A stretch of 5,862 nucleotides of DNA from JAWLEV01 sp046538105 (GTDB taxonomy: Bacteria > Chloroflexota > Anaerolineae > UBA1429). Shown one piece after another: positions 1 through 4,413 of the stretch. A program made the position numbers and the translations under genes. Positions within the stretch are counted from its first letter, which is position 1, and each line of letters opens with the position of its first letter. The notes below the pieces were generated by a model. It was given only the letters and a program-made list of their open reading frames with translations, had not been told where the DNA came from and did not search any database. The stretch lies in the NCBI GenBank assembly GCA_046538105.1, contig JBKHJO010000099.1, positions 1 to 5,862 on the forward strand. The letters run 5' to 3'.

Positions 1-43
1 TTTCCCTTACTCGCGCACGCTGTGCATTTCTGCCACTCTTTAG

Positions 44-55
44 TTGTTAAGGTGC
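44..55 (-). promoter_or_regulatory. boxA-like antitermination element
   Basis: Read on the minus strand the sequence is GCACCTTAACAA, which matches the E. coli rrn boxA core GCTCTTTAACAA at 10 of 12 positions. It is followed by CTAAAGAG, as in many rRNA leaders. It lies about 20-30 bases downstream of the expected start site of the leftward promoter at 82-110. In known systems boxA RNA is bound by NusB-NusE (S10) and prevents Rho-dependent termination in rRNA operons. A chance match is possible because only 43 bases remain to the window edge. Confidence 0.5.
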
Positions 56-81
56 TCACACTAACTCTTAATACAATGCTA

Positions 82-110
82 ATAATAACATAAATACGCA
101 CGGCTGTCAA
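82..110 (-). promoter_or_regulatory. Strong sigma70 promoter, proximal of a tandem pair
   Basis: On the minus strand a perfect -35 TTGACA (105-110) and a -10 TATTAT (82-87) are separated by exactly 17 bases. The start site would lie near position 75 and transcription runs off the left edge through the boxA-like element. Both hexamers and the spacing are near-ideal, as expected for a highly expressed stable-RNA operon. Confidence 0.75.
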
Positions 111-122
111 ACTCGCCTAGAC

Positions 123-141
123 ATCTCTCACAAAGAGAGAT
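123..141 (-). repeat. Perfect inverted repeat between the tandem promoters
   Basis: ATCTCTC (123-129) and GAGAGAT (135-141) form a perfect 7-bp stem with a 5-base loop. It lies just upstream of the proximal leftward promoter, inside the RNA expected from the distal promoter. There is no adjacent T-run on either strand, so it is not a typical terminator. It may fold in the long leader RNA or serve as a protein site; which one cannot be told from sequence. Confidence 0.45.
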
Positions 142-262
142 CTGCCGCTTCCAACGACTTGTGCCATGCATTGTAGTGCTTTTAAAACCTCTTATCAACT
201 TTGCCTGTGAGTCTATCTGCTTCCCTTGCTTTCTTTTAGACCCTCTCAGACAACGGTCTATG

Positions 263-291
263 ATTGTACCATGGGCACAACACCCTGTCAA
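263..291 (-). promoter_or_regulatory. Strong sigma70 promoter, distal of a tandem pair
   Basis: On the minus strand a perfect -35 TTGACA (286-291) and a -10 TACAAT (263-268) are separated by exactly 17 bases. The start site would be near 256. Its RNA would run left through the second promoter about 180 bases downstream. Two promoters of this quality in the same direction with no protein gene between them is the layout of P1/P2 promoters of rRNA operons. Confidence 0.7.
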
Positions 292-336
292 ATCAGCCAA
301 AAGCTCCTTTTAGGATTCGCCGCGGACTTGCAAGGT

Positions 337-365
337 TTGCAGCATAAAGACATCGCACGTAAAAT
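337..365 (+). promoter_or_regulatory. Promoter for the rightward genes from 420
   Basis: TTGCAG (337-342) and TAAAAT (360-365) are separated by 17 bases. The start site would be near 372, giving a leader of about 48 bases before the GTG start at 420. I see no comparably good promoter directly before map or the amidohydrolases, so this may be the main promoter for that whole run of genes. Confidence 0.5.
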
Positions 366-379
366 GATGTTCCGATCAT
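364..379 (+). promoter_or_regulatory. Inverted repeat at promoter start site, possible operator
   Basis: ATGAT (364-368) and ATCAT (375-379) are inverted copies separated by 6 bases and overlap the end of the -10 hexamer and the expected start site of the promoter at 337-365. A repressor site is conceivable, and the first gene downstream could encode a DNA-binding protein. The arms are only 5 bases, so chance occurrence is quite possible. Confidence 0.2.
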
Positions 380-419
380 ATGGTCAATAAGCATCTTCAA
401 CGGAGTAGGAGGATTCGCT

Positions 420-815
420 GTGGAAGAAAAAATCGCGGAACAGGTAAAAAAGATGGCAGTTGATGGCAATCTATCCTGTGCCAAGGCCCATGCCCTCGCC
501 TCACAGATGAATGTATCGCCCCGACAGGTGGGCCAAGTCGTAAATCGGGCCACTGATCTGCGCTTCTATCGCTGCCAACTCGGGCTTTTTGGCTACGGCC
601 CCAAACCTGAAGGCAAACACAAAATCGTTCAGAAGGCCCCACGAGTCCCGGAGGAAATCGAGGAGGCCATCATGGCTCGCACCAAACACGGCCACATCTC
701 CTGCAGGGCGATCTGGGACCTCGCCGATGAATTTGAATACCCGCGCCTGGGCATGGCCAACATCGTCGAAGCCCTGGATCTTCAGGTGACCCCCTGCCAG
801 CTGGGGTGTTTCTAG
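420..815 (+). CDS. Small protein with two Cys-motif helical repeats, possible DNA-binding regulator
   Basis: A 131-residue protein of unproven function. The GTG start is chosen because AGGAGG (407-412) sits 7 bases before it. The protein is an internal duplication: residues 16-57 (GNLSC...CQLGLF) align with residues 91-131 (GHISC...CQLGCF) with one gap. Each repeat begins with (L/I)SC and ends in CQLGxF, giving paired cysteines at C20/C52 and C95/C126, plus C130. The helical middle of each repeat, for example NVSPRQVGQVVN, reads like a helix-turn-helix. Between them is a basic, proline-containing linker (58-80). I recall similar standalone proteins in Chloroflexota and Firmicutes near molybdenum or one-carbon genes, but cannot confirm this. 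Metal or redox sensing through the cysteines is inference. It lacks a signal peptide and membrane segments, so it should be cytoplasmic. It is the first gene of the rightward run, 139 bases before map. Confidence 0.8.
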   Translation: MEEKIAEQVKKMAVDGNLSCAKAHALASQMNVSPRQVGQVVNRATDLRFYRCQLGLFGYGPKPEGKHKIVQKAPRVPEEIEEAIMARTKHGHISCRAIWDLADEFEYPRLGMANIVEALDLQVTPCQLGCF

Positions 816-824
816 ACAAACACC
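805..824 (+). repeat. Hairpin spanning the stop codon of the Cys-repeat gene
   Basis: GGTGTTT (805-811) and AAACACC (818-824) form a perfect 7-bp stem with a 6-base loop that contains the TAG stop codon (813-815). No T-run follows, so it is not a standard intrinsic terminator. It may protect the 3' end or reduce read-through into map. GGGGT at 803-807 could alternatively pair with the ACCCC tract at 789-794. Confidence 0.45.
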
Positions 825-830
825 AGGAGA

Positions 831-849
831 GGCGAGGGGGGACCTCGCC
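831..849 (+). repeat. GC-rich hairpin between the Cys-repeat gene and map
   Basis: GGCGAGG (831-837) and CCTCGCC (843-849) form a perfect, very stable 7-bp stem around the loop GGGGA. It lies only 6 bases after the preceding hairpin. There is no U-tract, so if it terminates transcription it does so imperfectly or with a factor. It may mark a transcript end or a processing point between the first gene and map. Confidence 0.5.
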
Positions 850-954
850 CAGAGAACGGTATCCCGGGGAATCGTCGATACAAAGATCGGATCGATCAGA
901 CACGCCCCCCCACTCTACGATCACTTGCCCTATTTTGGACGGGAACGATAACGA

Positions 955-1725
955 ATGGCTATCATCATCAAATCGAAAAACGAACTGGAACTATTGCGCC
1001 AGGCGGGACGCATCAATGCCCAGGCTTTGGAAAAGATATCACAGGCCGTGCGACCGGGCATTACGACAGAGGAACTGGACCGCATCGCCGAGGATCATCT
1101 TCGCTCACAGGGGGCAGAGCCCGCGTTTCTGGGCTACCCCAATGGAACTTTTCCTGGCCATCCCTATCCCGCCACCATAAACGCCAGCGTGAACGAGGAA
1201 CTGGTACATGGACTTCCCAGTCAGCGCCGCCTGCAGGAGGGGGACATCATCAGCATCGACTGTGGTACCGTGTGGAAGGGCTACGTGGGAGACTCGGCAA
1301 TCACCCTGCCCGTGGGCAACATATCCGCCGAGGCAAAGCGCCTGATGAAAGTGACCGAAAAGGCCCTGGAACTGGCCATCGACGCCTGCCGCCCAGGCAA
1401 CCGCTTCGGCGATGTCTCGGCCACGATTCAGGAATGGGTCGAGTCTCAGGGATACAATGTGGTGCGCGAGTATACCGGCCACGGCGTGGGCCAGGATATG
1501 CACGAGGATCCACAGATTCCCAACTGGGGAACGCGGGGCCGAGGGGCAATCCTCCGTCCCGGTATGACCTTTGCTCTGGAACCCATGGTCACCATGGGCC
1601 CGCCCATCCTCTATATCAAGGACGACTACTGGACCGTGGCCACAAAGGACGGGGGTCTGTGCGCCCATTTCGAGCACAGCATCGCCGTGACCGACGGAAA
1701 ACCTCGGATCCTCACCCTGCCCTAA
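955..1725 (+). CDS. map: Type I methionine aminopeptidase
   Basis: Removes the N-terminal methionine from nascent proteins in the cytoplasm, after deformylation. At 256 residues it is close to the usual 250-265. The five dinuclear-metal ligands are all present: D102 (IDCGTVWKGY), D113 (VGDSA), H176 (YTGHGVG), E209 (FALEPMV) and E240 (HFEHSI). The auxiliary histidines H85 (ELVHGLP) and H183 (DMHEDP) are also kept. Compared with E. coli MAP from memory there is a roughly 7-residue insertion at about 63-69 (NGTFPGH), and the active-site Cys70 position is Asn here (YPATINASVN). The ATG at 955 gives the standard MAIIIKS start, although the Shine-Dalgarno is weak (GGGA near 941). The gene sits 139 bases after the Cys-repeat gene and 27 bases before the amidohydrolase pair, not in the common adk-map-infA ribosomal cluster, so it could be a second map copy. 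Identification of the family is secure. Confidence 0.96.
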   Translation: MAIIIKSKNELELLRQAGRINAQALEKISQAVRPGITTEELDRIAEDHLRSQGAEPAFLGYPNGTFPGHPYPATINASVNEELVHGLPSQRRLQEGDIISIDCGTVWKGYVGDSAITLPVGNISAEAKRLMKVTEKALELAIDACRPGNRFGDVSATIQEWVESQGYNVVREYTGHGVGQDMHEDPQIPNWGTRGRGAILRPGMTFALEPMVTMGPPILYIKDDYWTVATKDGGLCAHFEHSIAVTDGKPRILTLP

Positions 1726-1752
1726 ACAATAGTATTCGTCAACGGGAGAATC

Positions 1753-2529
1753 ATGGACGATACCACTTCTTATTTCGACTGCAACGCCAGCTTTGGCTCC
1801 CCTGCAAGCGGCACGTTCCAGCCCTGTATCAGCGCAGAGACACTGCTAGAGGAGATGGATTGGGTGGGCGTGGAGAACGCCTTGGTGCACCACGCGCTGA
1901 TGCGAGACCAGTCGCCCGTGGTGGGCAATCGCGCCCTATGTGATGCCATCGCCGATCACCCACGCCTACACGGTACGTGGGCTATCCTGCCCCCGCAGAC
2001 GCACGAACTACCAACGGGAATCTCCTTCTTTGAGGCCATGGCCAAAGAGGGGATACACGCCCTCTGGGCCTTTCCTCAGGAGCACCGCTACGTGCTGTCC
2101 CAACGCACTTTTGGCACCTTTTTGGACGAGGTCGCCCAGAGGCACATTCCCCTCTTTGTCCCGCGAGACGCCGGCGGCACCGATCCCCACGATACGTGGC
2201 ATCTCGTATATCAGCTCCTAAAGGATTACCCTTCCCTGACGCTGGTCATCGCCGCCCACGGCCCCTGGGGCGAGGACCGTTTCTTCCGCCCTCTACTGGA
2301 GCAGCATCCAAACTTTTGTCTGGACATCTCGCGTTACGAACTGGATGGCGGGCTCCACGACCTGGTTGATAAATATGGGCCGGACCGTCTCCTCTATGGC
2401 AGCAATTTTCCCGACCACGCCATGGGTGGCCCCCGGATGATGGTCGCCAACGGCCAACTCAACGACATCGCCAGGCGTGCCATCGCTGGAGACAACCTGC
2501 GCCGGCTCTTGGAGGAGGTGGAACTATGA
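1753..2529 (+). CDS. Amidohydrolase-fold protein lacking key metal ligands
   Basis: A 258-residue protein of the amidohydrolase TIM-barrel superfamily (Amidohydro_2 / ACMSD-like type). The family resemblance is clearest near the C-terminus: VIAAHGPWGE (H169), then a strand ending LLYGSNFPD (213-221), then ARRAIAGDNLRRLLEE. The catalytic features are damaged. The N-terminal DxHxH metal motif is DCNAS (9-13), so both histidines are replaced by N11 and S13. The usual catalytic Asp of GSDxP is Asn218. The strand that normally carries the Lys reads HALWAFPQ (102-108) with no Lys. It may be a non-catalytic partner of the next gene, or an enzyme using a different chemistry. I recall related proteins with DxN in place of HxH in other phyla, so the change may be an old subfamily trait, not decay. 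Start: ATG with GGGAG at 1744-1748, 27 bases after map. Its stop overlaps the next start (ATGA, 2526-2529), pointing to translational coupling. Confidence 0.85.
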   Translation: MDDTTSYFDCNASFGSPASGTFQPCISAETLLEEMDWVGVENALVHHALMRDQSPVVGNRALCDAIADHPRLHGTWAILPPQTHELPTGISFFEAMAKEGIHALWAFPQEHRYVLSQRTFGTFLDEVAQRHIPLFVPRDAGGTDPHDTWHLVYQLLKDYPSLTLVIAAHGPWGEDRFFRPLLEQHPNFCLDISRYELDGGLHDLVDKYGPDRLLYGSNFPDHAMGGPRMMVANGQLNDIARRAIAGDNLRRLLEEVEL

Positions 2530-3332
2530 TCGATTCGGCCATCGCTAAAGAGTACCTGGAGACGGGACATTGTGAGAGTTGCCCCATCATCGACCTGCAC
2601 GCCCATTATGGACACTTTTCCGGCATCTATATGCCCAACCACACCCCCGAACAGATGATCAGCACCATGGACCGCTGTGGCGTGGAGATCATCGTTTCCA
2701 GCAGCCATACGGCTCTGGCGGACATGGTACGCGGAAACGCCGAGATGACGGCCATAACGGAAAACTTTATGGGGCGCTGGTACGCTTACATGGTCTACAA
2801 CCCAAACTATCCGCAGGCGGGCCGCCAGGAATTGGAAGGCTATGACGCGCATCCCACCTATCTTGGGCTCAAGATGCATCCCTCGGGCCACGAGTATCCC
2901 CTGACGGGAGAACGCTACAAGCCCGCCCTGCAGTTCGCCGCCTCGCGGCGACTCCTGGTGCTGACGCACACGTGGGGCAAATCGGAATACGACCGCCCCG
3001 AACTCTTAGAAGAGGTCGCCAACCGCTACCCGGAGGTCATCTTTCTGGCCGGCCACTCTGGCCACGGCGAATTCGAGGAGTGTATGGCCGTGGCACGACG
3101 CCACCCCAACGTGTACCTGGAACTGACAGCCGCCTATGCCGTCCGTGGCCTCATCGAACGCATGGTGGATGAGGTTGGGGCCCACAAAATCGTCTTTGGC
3201 TGTGACCTGCCCTGGTTCGATCCTCACTACGCCATCGGCTGCATCGTCATGGCTCACATCAGCGAGGGCGCGCGCAGGGCCATATTACGCGAGAACGCCC
3301 TGCGCTTGCTTGAGGATAGAAAAAGAATATAG
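2526..3332 (+). CDS. Amidohydrolase (Amidohydro_2 family), metal site intact
   Basis: A 268-residue metal-dependent hydrolase or decarboxylase of the amidohydrolase TIM-barrel superfamily; the substrate is unknown. The active-site ligands can be placed: HxH at H25/H27 (IIDLHAHYG), K116 (GLKMHP), H148 (LTHTWG), H177 (AGHSGHGE) and the catalytic D227 (VFGCDLPW). Length and motif order fit the short, cytoplasmic Amidohydro_2 type, and there is no signal peptide. It overlaps the preceding gene by ATGA and aligns with it in the C-terminal part (ARRAI...N..RLLE in both), so the two are probably paralogs from a tandem duplication. Coupled translation suggests a fixed ratio and possibly a hetero-oligomer in which this copy does the catalysis. 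It is the last intact plus-strand gene before convergent acpS, 126 bases away. Confidence 0.9.
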   Translation: MIDSAIAKEYLETGHCESCPIIDLHAHYGHFSGIYMPNHTPEQMISTMDRCGVEIIVSSSHTALADMVRGNAEMTAITENFMGRWYAYMVYNPNYPQAGRQELEGYDAHPTYLGLKMHPSGHEYPLTGERYKPALQFAASRRLLVLTHTWGKSEYDRPELLEEVANRYPEVIFLAGHSGHGEFEECMAVARRHPNVYLELTAAYAVRGLIERMVDEVGAHKIVFGCDLPWFDPHYAIGCIVMAHISEGARRAILRENALRLLEDRKRI

Positions 3333-3341
3333 GGAGGAATC

Positions 3342-3450
3342 GTCACCAGCCCAAAACTCAACATCTTGTTTGTGCTCGTCGATGTATCATGGCTCCTGGA
3401 AACCGGCTGGTCCACAATCGGCGCCAGGCATCTACCACAAGGACGAATGA
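3342..3450 (+). pseudogene. Possible sulfatase N-terminal relic
   Basis: Right after the second amidohydrolase stop there is an excellent ribosome binding site, GGGAGG (3332-3337). At the expected start, 4 bases later, stands GTC, not GTG or ATG. Reading on in that frame gives SPKLNILFVLVD (3348-3383), which closely resembles the opening strand and first metal-binding Asp of sulfatases; the intact sulfatase at 4414 starts KRKNILLILTD. After about residue 14 the resemblance fades (VSWLLETGWSTIG) and no CxPSR motif follows. The frame stays open into the antisense of acpS, which is not meaningful. The likeliest reading is the remaining front end of a third operon gene, lost when the acpS unit came to lie next to it. 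A short chance match is the alternative. Confidence 0.4.
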
Positions 3451-3458
3451 GAGGGAAA

Positions 3459-3827
3459 TCACTCCGGGCTATAGGCCGTGACAAAGGCCACGGCATTATC
3501 GTCGCTGTGCGACAGGCTGATCGCCCACTGATCCAGTCCCAGTTCCTGCGCCCGCGCCAGGGCGTGTCCCGAGAGGGTCACCGTCGGTTTGCCACGATGA
3601 TCGCCCAGGACCTCCATCTCGGACCAATAGATGCCCTTTATCCCTGTGCCCAGCGCCTTGGAGATGGCCTCCTTGGCCGCAAAGCGTGCCGCTAACTCGG
3701 GAACGCGCCCCCGACAGTACACAAGTTCCTTCTCTGTGTATATGCGCTGCAGAAAACGATCCCCCCAGCGATCAACCACCCGCTCGATGCGTGCGATCCG
3801 AATGATATCCACGCCTACGCTAAGCAC
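3459..3827 (-). CDS. acpS: Holo-[acyl-carrier-protein] synthase
   Basis: Transfers 4'-phosphopantetheine from CoA to a serine of apo-ACP, activating it for fatty acid synthesis. The family signature is complete: VGVDIIRIARIE near the N-terminus with Mg ligand D7, then RIYTEKEL, then RFAAKEAISKALGTG (48-62) with Mg ligand E53 and K57, then GKPTVTLSGHA and SLSHSDDNAVAFV. At 122 residues it fits the usual 115-130. I chose the GTG at 3827 (MLSVGVD) because GAGG (3834-3837) lies 6 bases upstream and this places the conserved VGVD at its normal distance from the start; a TTG 30 bases upstream would add an unusual extension. It follows the SWIM gene by 51 bases on the same strand and is probably co-transcribed with it. 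It converges with the amidohydrolase genes. Confidence 0.95.
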   Translation of the reverse strand: MLSVGVDIIRIARIERVVDRWGDRFLQRIYTEKELVYCRGRVPELAARFAAKEAISKALGTGIKGIYWSEMEVLGDHRGKPTVTLSGHALARAQELGLDQWAISLSHSDDNAVAFVTAYSPE

Positions 3828-3878
3828 GTGGAACCTCAGCGCAAAAGATGCCCACAACTACATCATAAAAGGGAACGC

Positions 3879-4142
3879 CTATCCCTCCTGAACCGATATC
3901 TTCTCTTCCTTTGTGGTATCCAGCATCACACCCAAGAGTCGTTCCATGGCCATCGTATGACTGCACACTCCTCTCTGGGAAAAGAACTCGCATTGACAAG
4001 ACCACTCCCCATCCTCATATATGACGTTATACGTCCCGTGCTCGCCATCGAAAATCACATGAAAGGAACGAAAGGTCACCCGCTCCGGCTCCTGCGCGTA
4101 GCGCTTTGACTTTTGGATCTTGCTGATCATGCCCGAATCCAT
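3879..4142 (-). CDS. Small SWIM zinc-finger protein
   Basis: An 87-residue protein with the SWIM zinc-finger motif CxC-x8-CxH: C49, C51, C60 and H62 (WSCQCEFF...GVCSHTMA). A basic N-terminal helix (MISKIQKSKRYAQEPERV) precedes a short beta region (FRSFHVIFDGEHGTYNVIYEDGEW) that leads into the finger. SWIM fingers bind DNA or proteins; the role of standalone SWIM proteins of this size is not known to me. I recall close relatives in Anaerolineae. The ATG at 4142 is chosen because the earlier in-frame ATG at 4178 lies inside a terminator hairpin; a G-run (minus strand, 4150-4155) offers a weak ribosome binding site. It is the first gene of a unit with acpS, under a strong promoter at 4273-4301 and behind a terminator at 4156-4195. 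Confidence 0.85.
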   Translation of the reverse strand: MDSGMISKIQKSKRYAQEPERVTFRSFHVIFDGEHGTYNVIYEDGEWSCQCEFFSQRGVCSHTMAMERLLGVMLDTTKEEKISVQEG

Positions 4143-4155
4143 CTTCGCACCCCCC

Positions 4156-4195
4156 AAAAAACAAAAGCACCAGGACATCTTCCAGCCCTGGTGCT
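4156..4195 (-). terminator. Intrinsic terminator upstream of the SWIM gene
   Basis: On the minus strand AGCACCAGG (4195-4187) and CCTGGTGCT (4174-4166) form a perfect 9-bp stem, extendable by a G-U and a C-G pair, followed at once by the T-rich tract TTTTGTTTTTT. On the plus strand no T-run follows the hairpin, so it acts leftward. No minus-strand gene ends here; the hairpin stands between the promoter at 4273-4301 and the SWIM start, about 14 bases before the latter. Its position fits a transcription attenuator or the end of a short RNA of about 110 bases. Confidence 0.8.
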
Positions 4196-4226
4196 ACAAC
4201 GAACCACTGTTCACTGGCTTTATCAT
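4194..4226 (-). CDS. Possible 10-codon leader peptide
   Basis: On the minus strand an ATG at 4226 opens MIKPVNSGSL and stops with TAG at 4196-4194, overlapping the first arm of the terminator hairpin. A G-rich GGTGGTG (4237-4231) lies 4 bases upstream as a possible ribosome binding site. A ribosome finishing this frame would cover the hairpin arm, which is the geometry of translational attenuation. The peptide has no run of one amino acid that would name a signal, and short frames arise by chance, so confidence is low. Confidence 0.25.
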   Translation of the reverse strand: MIKPVNSGSL

Positions 4227-4272
4227 ATTACACCACCAATAAGCAACAACTCCCCAAACCCTTACGAACATC

Positions 4273-4301
4273 AGTATAGGAGGATTGCAGGCCGTTGTCA
4301 A
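4273..4301 (-). promoter_or_regulatory. Consensus sigma70 promoter for SWIM-acpS
   Basis: On the minus strand a perfect TTGACA (4296-4301) and TATACT (4273-4278) are separated by exactly 17 bases. The start site would be near 4266, giving a leader of about 124 bases before the SWIM ATG at 4142, with the intrinsic terminator inside that leader. The promoter is as strong by sequence as those at the left end of the window, surprising for two housekeeping-type genes unless most transcripts are stopped early. Confidence 0.75.
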
Positions 4302-4307
4302 CAGCAT

Positions 4308-4338
4308 CGCAAGTCCAAAAGGGCGGCCTTTCCTTGCG
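4308..4338. repeat. Nested inverted repeat between divergent promoters
   Basis: CGCAAG (4308-4313) is inverted at CTTGCG (4333-4338), and inside it AAAGG (4318-4322) is inverted at CCTTT (4327-4331) around GCGG. The dyad starts 7 bases beyond the leftward -35 (4296-4301) and overlaps the rightward -35 (4334-4339), so a protein bound here could affect both promoters. This is inferred from position only. Confidence 0.35.
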
Positions 4339-4362
4339 CCACCTTCATAGAGTTGTTATCAT
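4334..4362 (+). promoter_or_regulatory. Probable promoter for the sulfatase gene
   Basis: TTGCGC (4334-4339) and TATCAT (4357-4362) are separated by 17 bases. The start site would be near 4369, leaving a leader of about 45 bases before the ATG at 4414. The -35 is only a half match, so a regulated or moderate promoter is likely. It overlaps the nested inverted repeat at 4308-4338. Confidence 0.4.
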
Positions 4363-4413
4363 AGCCACAAGAAATCAGGCTCCCGTTCACATTTCCAGAC
4401 TGCGAGGTCCAAG

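Larger units (their letters stand above)
1..419. other. Gene-free control region, probable rRNA operon leader
   Basis: I find no convincing protein gene here. What it holds is two strong leftward promoters, a boxA-like element near the left edge, a small hairpin between the promoters, and one rightward promoter feeding the gene at 420. Base composition is clearly more AT-rich than the genes to the right. The arrangement of tandem strong promoters followed by a boxA is typical of stable-RNA operons, so I infer that a 16S rRNA gene begins beyond the left edge on the minus strand. That RNA gene itself is not visible, so this remains inference. Confidence 0.5.

Noticed and set aside
79..300. A 73-codon minus-strand frame with several cysteines
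   Set aside because: Its start falls upstream of a consensus promoter -35 and its body contains two promoters and a hairpin. It has no recognisable domain and no convincing ribosome binding site.
312..418. Nine-base direct repeat AGGATTCGC at 312-320 and 410-418
   Set aside because: The second copy is part of the ribosome binding region. Two copies about 100 bases apart with no further pattern are probably chance.
1582..1598. Near-perfect palindrome CCCATGGT-C-ACCATGGG
   Set aside because: It lies inside map and encodes the conserved EPMVTMG region, so codon content explains it.
1105..1677. A 190-codon minus-strand frame
   Set aside because: It is wholly antisense to map, which carries every catalytic residue.
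2394..2969. A 191-codon minus-strand frame
   Set aside because: It is antisense across the two amidohydrolase genes and shows no domain of its own.
3828..3857. TTG start giving AcpS a 10-residue extension
   Set aside because: The GTG at 3827 has a well-placed GAGG and the family's normal N-terminal length.
4143..4178. Upstream in-frame ATG giving the SWIM protein a 12-residue extension (MSWCFCFLGGAK)
   Set aside because: This start lies within the loop of the intrinsic terminator and the extension translates its T-tract.
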